Source: Acipenser ruthenus (taxonomy: Eukaryota > Chordata > Actinopteri > Acipenseriformes > Acipenseridae). From it: a DNA stretch of 64,000 nt. The notes below the pieces were generated by a model that saw only the letters and a program-made list of their open reading frames with translations, had not been told where the DNA came from and ran no database searches. The stretch spans positions 3,403,591-3,467,590 of the forward strand of contig NC_081196.1 of NCBI RefSeq assembly GCF_902713425.1. Direction: 5' to 3'. Each line of letters opens with the position of its first letter. Within the stretch, counting starts at the first letter, position 1. This document shows, one piece after another, positions 44,870 to 57,354 of this stretch. The position numbers were made by a program, and so were the translations under genes.

Positions 44870-45141
44870 TTCAAACCCCTTCCGCATTTTCCTGCAGCTC
44901 TCAGGCTGTGACGTGACGTGCTGACGGCGGACTCGGCGCTGGAGAAGCTGCGGGCTGTTGCCTGTCTGTGTGTGTCAGTACAGCTCGGAGAAGCTCGGCC
45001 CCTCCCTCCTTGCCGTCTCAACGACCCGCCCCGCCGAGACAAGCTCCCGATCGAGCCCGACCCGAGACTGGGGGGAACCCGAACGGCCTTGGCAGCGGGA
45101 AAAAAAGTAGCCACCGACCTAAGCAAATAACAGGACTTCTG
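44870..45141 (+). promoter_or_regulatory. ZFX CpG-rich promoter and first non-coding exon
   Basis: A GC- and CpG-rich stretch (CCCGCCCCGCCGAGAC and similar) ends in a good splice donor, ACTTCTG|GTAAGC, after 45141. Exon 2, which holds the ZFX start codon, opens at about 46572. The exact transcription start is not visible. A second possible 5' exon donor (CCGCAG|GTAGGC) lies at 45308. Confidence 0.6.
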
Positions 45142-45489
45142 GTAAGCGAGACGCGGTGCGGGAAATCAGCGCGTTTAAAACCGCGAGCCTTCCCGGGACT
45201 ACCATCAAACACTGTTTCGTTATTATTTTAAAATTTAAAAACGCGATAAAGAATTTTGTCGGTAGGCCAAAGATCGTCGCTAAGATGCAGGCCGCAAGGA
45301 GGCCGCAGGTAGGCCTCGGGGAACGAGAAAGGAAGGGAATGGAACCCCAAAATTCATTTCTTAAAAACGACGTCAACATGTCTGCATTTATATACACGAA
45401 ATGGTTAATACTTATGAGACGTAATTGTCGGTTATTTAAAATCGTTTTAATGTAGAATATGTTGCAAATATAGTTCTGCTAGAAGAAAC

Positions 45490-45550
45490 AAGATGGCGAC
45501 TGTGGCTTTTTAGCAGAACTGTGAGGAGGAGGAGGATTAAACGCCATCTT
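45490..45550. promoter_or_regulatory. Pair of inverted YY1-like sites in ZFX intron 1
   Basis: AAGATGGCGAC at 45490-45500 (plus) and the inverse of ACGCCATCTT at 45541-45550 (minus) are near-perfect YY1 elements facing opposite ways about 40 bp apart. They lie at the edge of the CpG-rich ZFX 5' region. A divergent or alternative promoter is possible, by inference. Confidence 0.5.
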
Positions 45551-46599
45551 GGCTCTTGTAAAGTATCTTTAGTACGCTTTAAAATATATATACAAAAAGG
45601 GAACGAAACTACCGAACTTCATACCGTATAGACTAAAGATATAAAGACAAGGGCTCGATATTATGTTTAAGTACAGAAAGTTATGATAACACAGTTGGTT
45701 TGGTGTTTTACCAGTCTGAAAAATTAAACGAATACATTGAAATTCTCATTTCCTGGTTTGTTGACATTTTTGTCACAACCCACTCCTGTCATTCAGCGCG
45801 TTGTGTGCTGAGAAGTGCCCAGCAGGCGCTTGGTGCCTCCCCTTTTCTACCTTGTGAAACTGCTATCGGTACTCAAGCACAAATGGGAATTTCATTATAT
45901 AATAGCATACACAACCTCATTGTGCGCTATATAGATAGTAATACAGTTGCCACAACCGCGCGGCGTATAAATCCCACCCGCCCGGTGACAATGATAAAAC
46001 TTAAATGCTCAAACTATATTTTATTTTGTGACGGTCAGATCATTTATTTCTTAAACAACATGCAAACATATACTTTTCAGATTCATAACCTTAAACCGCA
46101 AATGCATGGACTAAAATGAACTCAAACTATCCAACAGTTTCTTATATTGTCGGCGACACCCGCCTAAATGCCCTCATCCATCACCTGTGTGCTGTCTGGC
46201 TCGCCCGTTTGCCTTTCCTCGAGAAAATGCACCTCTTCTCCCTCACCCTTTATCAGATTGGATCAGTTATGCATTTTGGAGCTGTGAAGAATATGAAGGC
46301 AGGTATGGAGCATGCTAAAAAATAGCAGTTCTGTCTATATAGAACCTAATGTCGATTTCAACTAGTTTGTTTAATGTTAATGCGGTTCCTATTTACTTGC
46401 AGTAACACAGCACTGCCCAGACTGTACTGGCTGTGCCATCATTATCTCTGACTCTTCCTGAATGTGTGTGCCCTCTAATGATTATAATGTCACATTACAC
46501 TGAAGTGCGGTAACTCGTTAACTGCAAGGATCAATTGCGTTCAATTGAATCATACCTTTTATGTCTTTTAGTCAAACTGACAGATGAAGTGTAAAGACC

Positions 46600-49500
46600 A
46601 TGGATGGAGATGTAACTGCACTTGAACTGCATCCACAAGAGACCAAGGTGATTTTTGATGCATCAGGTAATGAAACTGCAAAATGGTAATGCATTTTAGC
46701 ATATAATACATAATCCATTTAGTGAAGTAGGCTAACAGTTGCATTGCTGTCTAGGTTTGTAATTTAAGCACTGAGAAGCTTGTGTCTAGAATTAACTTGG
46801 TATGGGTTGTCACTGTATGTTTAATGCACCTTTTACACATGTTTGATTTAAGTATGTGCACACTGAGCTGTGGAATTAGACATGAATATTCATTTGTTTC
46901 TTTTAATATACTTTTAGAAAGCGATGCCAACACCACTACTCTCATCAACGGAGATGATATCGTGGTTGAAGTGCAAGAAACTGTCTATGTTTCGGAGGTG
47001 GTGTGCTCTGATGTGACAGTCCACAGCTTAGCCCCTGAAGACCTGGACACAGTGGTGATCCAGGATGCCATCGAGGATGTTGTTGCAGAGTATGTGCATG
47101 CCGGCCCGCAGGCAGAGGAGTCTGAAACGGTTCTCGTTCCTGAAGGGGTGTTGGACACAGACGTCACCACGGAGGTCTCTTTGGATCCCTGTTCGGTACC
47201 AGAAGATGCTCTGTCTCCCCAGGTCATTGCCTCCGCACAGGAGGATCCTCTGGAGACCCAGTCCATGCACTTGACTGAGGTGGGGTGTGTGGAACGTGTT
47301 GCGCACGCCGACGGCTCTCAAGCAGACATCCCTGTGGATGAGCTGCAAGTTGACGTTGTTCCTGAAGAGGTTCTGGTGACAAACTGTTCCTCCGAGGCTG
47401 TGATCGACGCCAATGGGATTCCAGTGGAGGACCAGGCTAGCTGCGGGGATTTCCTGATGATTTCTTGTAAGCGTTGAGAGCAACAAAGTTTAATGTAATG
47501 TGGGTGTAGCAAGTCCTTCATTGTTTACCTTGTGATTTAAAAAAAAAAAAAAATTTATAAGCGTATAGTGCCACCTGGTGGTGGATTGTAATTACCCAAT
47601 TAAATATAAATGATGTCCCATTAAGACAAATCAGTAGCAATTTCACTTACAATTGAGTGTAGATCTCACTCAGAATGTCAGTGGCAAAACAAAATGATTG
47701 ATTATTATTGATTGCTTATTTCTTTTATTTTTTCCAGTGGATGAGACAGGTAAAATTGTACACGATGAAAATGGAGAGATGTCCATGGATCCAGGCATGT
47801 CGGAAAACGACGACCCCTCGAAAGAAGACAGCGCTGAAGTCATTAAGGTCTACATCTTTAAAGCTGACTCTGGAGAAGATGACCTTGGTAAGGGATGACC
47901 CATTACTAATAACCAGTTAAAACATATTACACTTTGAACACGTCTACAAGTTTAATTGTTTTTCGTCTCTTAAGGCGGTACAGTTGATATAGAAGAGAGT
48001 GAAAATGATAATGGAGTGGTGGAGCTACTGCATCAGGCAGGCATTGGCTGTGCATCCAGAGAGAAGATGGTTTATATGACAGTTAATGACTCCCAGCAAG
48101 AAGACCTCAGTGAGTACCTTACCAGCAGCATTGGGAGTTCATGGGCTAGGATGTAGAATCTGACAGATACAGCCAGAATGCCCTCCCTGTGAGCTCCCAG
48201 GACTGGGCTCTGTGAAGACCAGTTCAGTCAGTCCCTGGAATAGAGGGATTACACTCCCTGTAGATTTATTTAGCTAGTCTAGCCTCAGTTTGAATACACT
48301 GCTATTTGTTATGCTTGTTTCAAATTATTGCTTATAAATTAGCTGCTTTTCCTATGGAATGTGAGTGTAGTGTTTGAAATTGTGTTTGTTGTTTATCTTT
48401 TGAAGTGACCTGTTTTTATTTCTTAAAAGAAATGCAAACAATATAAAAGATTCTAATACTGGCAAAAAAAAAACCTCAAAACAATTATTTAAATATTATA
48501 TTGATGTTTTTTTCCTTTTAAGAATAAAAATGGGGGCTTCCACCAGCTATAGCAAGCAACAAGCATTTGCTGTGTGTCCTAAGAGTCTGGTCATTATGGA
48601 TAGTTAATAGAACTGCGTTGAGGTGAGATTTACTGCATAAATGTATTGGCTTTCTTTGTACAGTAATGATGACCTCACTGACTAGTGGATGTCCAGGGCC
48701 GGGCAGAGTCGTATTGACTTGGGGGACCTTTTCCATAATGTGTGTGTCGTTCCCTAACTCTGCCACCGGGCCTGTGGATGGCCAGTGCTTAAGTGTGTTG
48801 TTTCTCTTTTCTTTTGAAGATGTTGCTGACATTGCTGATGAGGTGTACATGGAGGTGGTTGTCGGAGGGGAGGAGGCGGTGACGCATGAACGGGAATATG
48901 ACAGTTCAGCTCTCAGCAAAGATTACATGCCTGTAGCATGGGCGGCTGCATACGGTTAGTAGTTACGAGCTCCAGGCTGTGCTTCTTCCTTCCTCCAGGG
49001 GTGTGTGGTTTGCAAAACCAAACCGCTGACTTGCACAGCTACAACTTGTCTTTTTCTTGTGATCACCTTTCACCTCACAGGCCAGCATGACCTCTGGACA
49101 CAGCGGATTGTTTTGTGGTCATTAGGGAGAAGTAGAATGTTTTCTGATGGGAAGTCCTTCTAAAATCAGTGGAGTTCCAGTTCCCACCCTAGGGGACACT
49201 ATAGTAACACAGCTGAAACTTTACATTGACATGTGTTACATGAGTCCAGGTTTTCAATGCTTTTCCATCGGGGTAACACCTGGTTGGATGAACGATTTAA
49301 TGCTGTACTGTACCTTGGCCTCTCTCCCACATTTGCTGAAACTTTCTGTTTCAAGAAGATATATGCACAAAGAGAACGCTTAGTCAACTAATAAAATAGT
49401 TTGTGTCTAAAATTTAAAAAATAAATTGGCTTAACCAAAAATGTACATCAAAACAGATAAGAACTGGCGCTATATCACAAAAGCGCACTGTGGTGCGTAG

Positions 49501-52500
49501 GTTAAAAACAGTATCAAAATAAAGTAAATGCAACCCTGCAACTTGCATATCTAAAAAAATACTTTATTGGTTAAAAAAAAAAAAAACACAGACGTGTTTC
49601 CGCTTAGCATTGATTCATTAGGATACAAAGTAGACAAAGCAGTGGCAAACTTGTATCCATTTCCATAGCAAGCAAGTTAGCAATCAGTTGGTTCAATTAC
49701 TGGTTCTCTCTTTTTTCTCGACACACATACCTATATGGTAACAATATCCTGGGAGACAGTCAGCATGGTTTTAGGAAAGGGAGATCGTGTCTAACTAACC
49801 TGCTTGACTTTTTGAGGATGCAGCATTGACAGTGGATAATTGCAAAGCATACGACATGGTTTATTTAGATTTCCAGAAAGCTTTTGACAAAGTCCAGCAT
49901 AAAAGATTAATTCTCAAACTGAACGCAGTAGGGATTCAAGGAAATGCATGCACATGGATTAGGGAGTGGTTAACATGTAGAAAACAGAAAGTACTGATTA
50001 GAGGAGAAACCTCAAAATGGAGCGAGGTAACCAGTGGTGTACCACAGGGATCAGTATTAGGTCCTCTGCTATTCCTAATCTACATTAATGATTTAGATTC
50101 TGGTATAGTAAGCAAACTTGTTAAATTTGCATACGACACAAAAATAGGAGGAGTGGCAAACACTGTTGCAGCAGCAAAGGTCATTCAAAATGATCTAGAC
50201 AGCATTCAGAACTGGGCAGACACATGGCAAATGACATTTAATAGAGAAAAGTGTAAAGTATTGCATGCAGGCAATAAAAATGTGCATTATAAATATCATG
50301 GGAGATACTGAAATTGAAAAAGGGAACTATGAAAAAGACCTAGGAGTTTATGTTGACTCAGAAATGTCTTCATCTAGACAATGTGGGGAAGCTATAAAAA
50401 AGGCCAACAAGATGCTCGGATATATTGTGAGAAGTGTTGAATTTAAATCAAGGGAAGTAATGTTAAAATTTACAATGCATTAGTAAGACCTCACCTAGAA
50501 TATTGTGTTCAGTTCTGGTCACCTCGATACAAAAAGGATATTGCTGCTCGAGAAAGAGTGCAAAGAAGAGCAACCAGAATTATCCCGGGTTTAAAAGGCA
50601 TGTTGTATGCAGACAGGCTAAAAGAATTGAATCTATTCAGTTTTGAACAAAGAAGACTACGCGGCGATCTGATTCAAACATTCAAAATCCTAAAAGTTAT
50701 AGACAATGTCGACCCAGGGGACTTTTTTGACCTGAAAAAAGAAACAAGGACCAGGGGTCACAAATGGAGATTAGATAAAGGGGCATTCAGAACAGAAAAT
50801 AAGAGGCACTTTTTTACATAGAGAATTGTGAGGGTCTGGAACCAACTCCCCAGTAACGTTGTTGAAGCTGACACCCTGGGATCCTTCAAGAAGCTGCTTG
50901 ATGAGATTCTGGGATCAATAAGCTACTAATAACCAAACGAGCAAGATGGGCTGAATGGCCTCCTCTCGTATGTAAACTTTCTTATGTTCTTATACAGCTA
51001 TGCAGAGTTTAATGGTAATATTTCGCTTGCTTCTTCTTCCTGCCTGTACCAGGTCATGATGAAAGTGAGGCTGTTGAGAACAGGCACGGTGCTGCTAGTG
51101 CGCTCCTTCACATCGATGATTCTGTGAACACAGAGAAGCTGGGGAAGCAGAAGAGCAAGAAGAGGAAGAGAGTTGACACCAGGCAGTTCCAGACAGGTGA
51201 ATAGCGTTTCTGCTGCTCCATACACAGCTGCTGCTGCCCCAAAAATATCGGATTGCATTAAACAGCATAACAGACATGAATGTGTGCAAATTGACGAGGG
51301 AAAGCCTGAAATAATCATCTGAATCAGTGCTGGTCAAGTTTTAAGTGGTTTCAGATTTCTGATCTTGTATTTAAAAGAAACTCCACCAGGAAGTCTTTGT
51401 CAGTGTGTCAATCCCACTTGATAAAAAAAATTACCCAAATCGATCACCTGACCGCATCCCTAGGTACATGTCAGTACTTGTTGTTTTATTTACTACACTC
51501 CGATTTTGAAAGATAATGGTTAAAATTGCAACCAGTTAGATGGTTGTGCAAATTTATTCATCCAAATCATTTCTATAATGTGGTGCAGAGAAAACAATGT
51601 TTCTAACTGCACTTTACTTTATTCCTCAAAAGTTATGACGTCAAACCATCAACAAATCTACAATGGCAGAAGTAGAGCAGGTAAGCATGGCTTGAAATTG
51701 TACATTGAGATATATAGTGTGCCTTTCTTGAAATTGGATGAAGATATAGGAATTTATCTTTATCCAGAATGAAGCAGGACACTTTGTACCGGAGTTGTAA
51801 CGAGTCACCAAAATTGGGGCTCGAGTCGAGACATTGGGGAGTAAAGACTCGAGTCATTAGTCCTGACCAGTGCTTAATTTGTAAAGAAAGAGGTGCCGGG
51901 GTGCAAGCAAGGACAATAATACCGTCCTTAAGAACCGTACATTGAAAATTATAACATGTTTATTTGAAAGAGTATTGTATGTACTAGTGTTAGATGTTCT
52001 ACATCATATACAAAGTAGTAGTGCATGCAGGAAAATTAATTAAAGGCAACCGCAGGACAAATAATAATAATAATAAAAAAGCCTTTAAACATGTTTTGTT
52101 ATGGTTTTGAATTTAAAAGGTTTAAAAAACTAACACATTAAAAAGCATTCAGAGGACTTCAGAAGGGCGACATTGATTTAAAAAAATAATAATAATGAAA
52201 ATAAAAATCTGCACTCCAACACGAACATTGGTTTGACCTACGATCTGCACTATTGTCAGTGATGTGTGTGCAACAGAAACTACTCGTAGATTGCAAAAAC
52301 GATTAATTAAACTTAGGCTAGGTAGTTGTTATCTTAGTATGTTTTTATTCTCTATTAATTAAATTATATTAATTGAAAAAGACAAGAGAGAACGAGATTA
52401 TTATTTTTTTTATTGTTTTGGTTTAATATAATATAGCAGGCTAATGTTCCTGTTGAAATAGGCTGTAATATTTTTTTCATTAAAAGTCGTCATTGTTCTT

Positions 52501-55500
52501 TGTTGAAATGAATGTTCGGCTTTCATATTTTGTTGTGTACTACTCATTTTATCAAACCAAGTAGTGTAAGAAGTTGCTTGTATCGTTCATGACGTTTTTC
52601 AAATCAATTAAGCTTATTTGTGTATAAAAAGACAATAGAGTTGCAGTCATTTTGGAGTCCTGATGGCATAACAAAACATAATACTGTACTGAAAAAAGTA
52701 CAAAAACAAATGAATCTTTTAAACTTTCTCTCCAGCCACATCTTATACTTAATTCACACATACATAAAACTTCAAGTTAAAGTTGTATGTATGTGTGTTA
52801 AAGTATAAGACGTGACTGGAAAGAAAGAAAAGAAAAACGTTTCAACCCTTAAAGTCTTTAAGACTTTAAACATAAACCTGTAGTTTCACAGACCCTGATT
52901 AGCCTTGGACTACCTAATATTAGTTCAGGTAAACTTCCAAATGTTTGTAATTTTTATTAGTTTGCATTAGCTTAACAAATGTGTAAACAATGTTTTATTC
53001 AGAATTGGATTTCAAGAGGAATAGCTACAAAGCACCAACTCCCTGAAGAGAGATGGTTTCCATAAATACATAGATAAAATACATACAACCATACATACAT
53101 TAAATAAAGAGAATAGTGAGCACCAAATACTTGCCAAAAAGCTTTTCAAGCTTTCACTAGGCAAAATTTTACTTATTAGAAATATTTTAGATGCATTCAT
53201 TACCTTTATTTGTGTGCTAACAAAACCTGAACAATTAATTAATTCAGATTCTCATTTTAACCGTTGAAAAAAAACTAAAAACCTGCCGGTATAAATTAAT
53301 GGCAGTTACTGGTGCTATGTTTTGAATGCAGTTTTTTCATATTGTCGCTTTACAGTGCTGGCAGGATGCAGCCTGCTTGTTTCTGTCCCGATGGACTGTA
53401 TAATTATTAAAAGTGAACTCCACCACCACAGGTACTTATAGTGGACTCTCCATGTTGTTGTTTTGTTTTTTTCGTGTCTGTGACAAAACTTAGAAATCAC
53501 TATTTTCCTCAGGATGTTCTGTGATCAGTGATCAGAAATCTGTCTTTGCTTCTCGCCTACACATTTTGATTCCGGGGCTCCCTGCTGCTTGTGACGTTAC
53601 GATCACAGAATGGTGCTATAGGCTAGGAAGGTGTTTTCTATTTCCTTAGCAATATTCTTAACAACCATGGCAGGAACCTGTTTATGTGCAAAATGGCAAG
53701 ATGACTGCATGTGTTAGAGAGGGGGCTGCATGTATTGAAAATGAAATAAGTTTGTAATTTTTTATTTATTTATTTTTTTTTTTTTGGGGTCTTTTGAGCA
53801 GGGAGTCGAGTCACAAAACATTGCAACTTGGTTCCGAGTGGAGTCGAGTCATTGACTCGAGACATTACAACTCTGCTTTGTACATGGATAAGGGCGTCTG
53901 CTAAGAAATAAATAATAATACATGCCATACTTCTAATAATTTGTGGAGGAATGCATCTGGATGCTACTTGCTGATCCTTCCAGCTGGAGTAGCTTTATAT
54001 TTTCACACGTGTAAAGGTTGATAGTCTATATTGAAGACATTTAAAGGGGTAAAAAAAAAAAAACTGCTAACAACAATGTAGCTGTGAGCCCCACAGAGCA
54101 GTCACCTACAAATGGTTGCTTGTTTCACATCCCATGCTACAATGTTTAATGGAAAATATGATTCACTTGGAATACATTTTTCCAGCCCAGTACAAACATG
54201 GACACCAGAGATTTCTCTGTTCAAAATCTCATGAGTTTGGTAAGGTGGCTTTCAGTTTCACTTTGATCGAATGTTTCTGGGAAATACTTCATTAATCTGA
54301 TAGTGCTCAAAATAACAAACAGACCATGGCTGTTTATTGGAAGTGACTATTGTGTTTTTTTTTCTTCTCCTGCAGCTATTATTATTGGCCCTTACGGACA
54401 GCCGTTGACAGTCTACCCTTGTGTTATTTGTGGAAAGAAATTTAAATCCAGAGGATTTCTTAAGAGGCACATGAAGAACCATCCTGAAATCCTAAACAAG
54501 AAAAGATACCAGTGCACAGACTGTGACTTCACGACCAACAAGAAGGTCAGTCTGCATAATCACATGGAGAGTCACAAGCTCACGAGCAAAGTGGAGAAAG
54601 CCGTCGAGTGCGACGAGTGTGAGCAGGAGTTTCCACACGCAGGTGCATTGTACACCCACAAGATGGTCCACAGGGAGAAGGCAACCACTAAGATGCATGC
54701 GTGCAAATTCTGCGACTACGAAACAGCAGAGCAGGGCTTGCTGAACCGGCACCTCCTGGCCGTGCACAGCAAGAACTTTCCTCACATCTGTGTGGAGTGC
54801 GGAAAGGGCTTCCGCCACCCTTCAGAGCTCAAGAAACACATGAGAACACACACTGGAGAGAAACCGTACCAGTGCCTTTACTGCGAATACAAATCTGCTG
54901 ACTCCTCCAATCTTAAAACACACGTCAAGACTAAGCACAGCAAAGAGATGCCATACAAATGCGAACGCTGCTTCCAGACCTTCGCGGAGGCAGAGGAACT
55001 CCTGCATCACACCCTCACTCACGAAGAAGGCAAAACCCACCAGTGTTCGCACTGTGACCACAAGAGCTCCAACTCCAGCGATTTGAAAAGGCACGTCATC
55101 TCGGTTCATACCAAGGACTACCCCCACAAGTGCGACGTGTGCTTCAAAGGGTTTCACCGGCCGTCCGAGCTCAAGAAGCACATGACATCACACCGGAACA
55201 AGAAGGTGCACCAGTGCCGGCACTGCGACTTTAAGATCTCCGATCCGTTCATCCTCAGCCGCCACATCCTGTCGGTGCACACCAAAGACCAGCCGTTCGC
55301 GTGCAAGCGCTGTAAAAGGAGTTTCGGGCAGCGGAACGACCTGAAGAAGCACGTCAAGGTCCACAGAGGCAGGCGGATGTACCAGTGCCAGTACTGTGAT
55401 TACAGCACGGCTGACGCTTCGGGATTCAAGAGGCACGTCATTTCCATCCACACGAAAGAATATCCCCACCGCTGCGATTACTGCACTAAAGGCTTCCGGA

Positions 55501-55562
55501 GACCATCTGAGAAGAACCAGCACATCATGAGGCATCATAAAGACATGGTGTCGGCAGAGTGA
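46600..55562 (+). CDS. ZFX: ZFX/ZFY-type zinc-finger transcriptional activator
   Basis: A nuclear activator with an acidic N-terminal domain and 13 C2H2 zinc fingers; mammalian ZFX binds near CpG-island promoters. Exons are 46600-46666, 46918-47466, 47738-47887, 47975-48109, 48820-48954, 51053-51196 and 54376-55562. All are GT-AG and phase 1 at each join, giving 788 residues (human about 805). The acidic region includes [29 protein letters not shown] and [12 protein letters not shown] basic nuclear signal ([11 protein letters not shown]) sits in exon 7. All 13 fingers are in the last exon, from CVICGKKF to [17 protein letters not shown], with complete Cys2-His2 sets. Introns 6 and 7 carry a CR1 and a hAT element. 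In non-mammals this gene is an autosomal ancestor of the X/Y pair. Confidence 0.98.
49745..50993 (+). mobile_element. CR1-like LINE, 5'-truncated and broken
   Basis: The reverse-transcriptase part is readable from [15 protein letters not shown] through [37 protein letters not shown] and [15 protein letters not shown]. It ends in [16 protein letters not shown] and a TTCTTATG-type tail. The frame breaks near 49815 and near 50290, and a stop falls at 50819. The catalytic FADD box reads FAYD, so one metal-binding Asp is lost. It lies in ZFX intron 6 and is not functional. Confidence 0.93.
51790..53875. mobile_element. hAT-type DNA transposon without transposase, 8-bp target duplication
   Basis: The 2086-bp element has ends CGGAGTTGTAA and TTACAACTCTG (10 of 11 bases inverted-repeat match). 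It is flanked by exact 8-bp repeats CTTTGTAC at 51782-51789 and 53876-53883. Subterminal copies of GACTCGAG/GAGTCGAG occur several times within 90 bp of both ends. No long coding frame lies inside, so it is non-autonomous or fully decayed. A 10-bp-arm palindrome lies at 52849-52869. It sits in ZFX intron 7. Confidence 0.88.
52880..52922. repeat. Short dispersed repeat, copy 2
   Basis: Shares TTTCACAGACCC.GATTAG and CTTGGACTACCTA with 17760-17830. It lies within the hAT element, so it either inserted there or is part of a related element. Confidence 0.5.
53884..53920 (+). mobile_element. SINE 3'-tail remnant next to the hAT insertion
   Basis: ATGGATAAGGGCGTCTGCTA then AGAAATAAATAATAATA, directly after the hAT target duplication. 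The hAT element apparently landed at the edge of this older tail. Confidence 0.55.
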
Positions 55563-56333
55563 TGGGGCAGGACACCAGTGCTGGGAACCTCTGTCTCATT
55601 CTGTTAAATCCTAAGGACATTTCATTTTTTGTTAAATGTTAAATCCTTTATTTGTTCTTCGGTTGTCAATTTTAGATTGTTTGTAATGTCTCGTGTGTGT
55701 TACCTGCCTTGTGTTTTTTTTTTTTTTTTTAATTTGAAAAATACAGATTCAAACAATACTTTGAATCCTATGATTGAAACTGATTTTAATTTTTTTTTTG
55801 TTTGTTTTAAATATCTTTAGCTGTGTCTTGCATGTCGTACTTCTGTTCTAAGGATTACTTCGTCGGACAGTTGTTTTATCTCTATTAGCTATTAAACTCA
55901 ACGCAAGCACTTAATTGTCAGCAGGTGAGGCCATTGTATCTCTCAGGGCCCTGCTGTTTCCAGAAGTCTCTGGTTCATACATCATTACCAGAACCCCTTT
56001 CCTCTCTACACCACTCTTCGTACTTGGGTGTGATTAACTCTGATTTCTCTTGGTTTAACACATTCACTGTAAGGGACACTGCATTAAAAACAATCCTGTC
56101 CTGGGTGAGCATGTTTTTAAGTAGGAAGTGAATATTTATTGGCTTTGTTAAATAGCAATATCAGGGATTGAGGTTTGAAATCTATTGCTTATAGCATTAT
56201 TATATATTGCTAATTTCCACCTAATGACAGCTTGAACAACCTTATCCAGTTGTTTGGATGGAACACATAGTTTATTTGAGCTGTTCCCTTAAATAAAAGG
56301 TTGTCTTTTGTCCTTAAGAATTAAAAATACTAT

Positions 56334-56417
<84 letters not shown>

Positions 56418-57354
56418 CACAGTTACTGCTTCCCCAGGGGACAAAGAGTGTATTTTTAACCTTTATGTTAAAGTAAGTACTCCATATTGTAGTATGCTTT
56501 TTCTTTGGCTGTCGTTCATCATGTGACCCATTGTCAGACAGCAAGCAGTAGGGTCTGAAAGATCAATTTAAATGTTTAATGCCACTAGTGCTGCGCTACA
56601 CAACTTTCTGAGCAGGTCCTGGGTGTTGTTGAATTATTTCAAACGTATTGAAATGTTGTTTTATATTGTAAGTTATTTCAATGTAATACAGGCCCCTCTG
56701 TTCCCCAGATTAGGGGGTCTAATGTTATAAACACGTTCATTTAACACAGAAATGTTTTCTTGTTAATAGAAATGCAGTTTATATAGATTTTTATGAAATA
56801 AATTTGGCATTTTTGTCAACATAATGGTACACACATCTTTCGTACTCCCTGCTGAAACTTTGTGCTGCTGTCTAAACCTGTCCTGTTATCAGTTCCAAAA
56901 TTCAGCATAATAATAACCAGCAAGAGGCTTCTTAATGCTTACTCAAGATGGTATTAAGTGATGAAAATTGACACAGTGCTGTACCTTCATTAAATTACAT
57001 TTTTTAACACATTTAGTATGTTGTTTTTCCTGTGGATATGGGGATAGCTTTGTGAAATTGTTAAAACTGTTTAAATTATAATATAATCGAAACTATTGCT
57101 TTGTACAAAAAAAAAAAAACCCTTCAAACGTGCCCACTCTAGATGTATACTTTGTAAAAATAAAAACAAAAACCAGGTGAATCCAGGGCTGTGTATTGTA
57201 ATGTGTGGACGTGATATAACTTGTAAAAAAAAATTAAATTCATTATTTTTTCTTGATGGGTGTTTGTTTCTCTCAAGCATTGAAGTCTCATTGTATACAG
57301 ACATCCAGAAGGTTTATCATCTTGTACACTGTATTTAAATATAAGTTAGTGTTT
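55563..57354 (+). other. ZFX 3' UTR and downstream sequence
   Basis: AT-rich sequence without a coding frame. Polyadenylation signals AATAAA are at 56292-56297 and 56798-56803. If the second is used, the 3' UTR includes a long AT microsatellite (56338-56414). Confidence 0.55.
56338..56414. repeat. AT microsatellite, about 77 bp
   Basis: An uninterrupted alternating AT run between the two candidate ZFX polyadenylation signals. It is self-complementary and can form a cruciform. Length may vary between individuals. Confidence 0.97.

Noticed and set aside
44746-45231. Several overlapping open frames over the ZFX first-exon region
   Set aside because: CpG-rich sequence has few stops. The true ZFX start codon is in exon 2 at 46600, and these frames do not join to it.
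45285-45308. Alternative coding start MQAARRPQ before a GTAGGC donor
   Set aside because: Joining this exon to the acceptor at 46571 puts a stop (TGA) in frame before the ZFX ATG, so at most it is an alternative non-coding exon.
54492-55538. Minus-strand frames opposite the ZFX zinc-finger exon
   Set aside because: Antisense shadows of the 13-finger coding exon.
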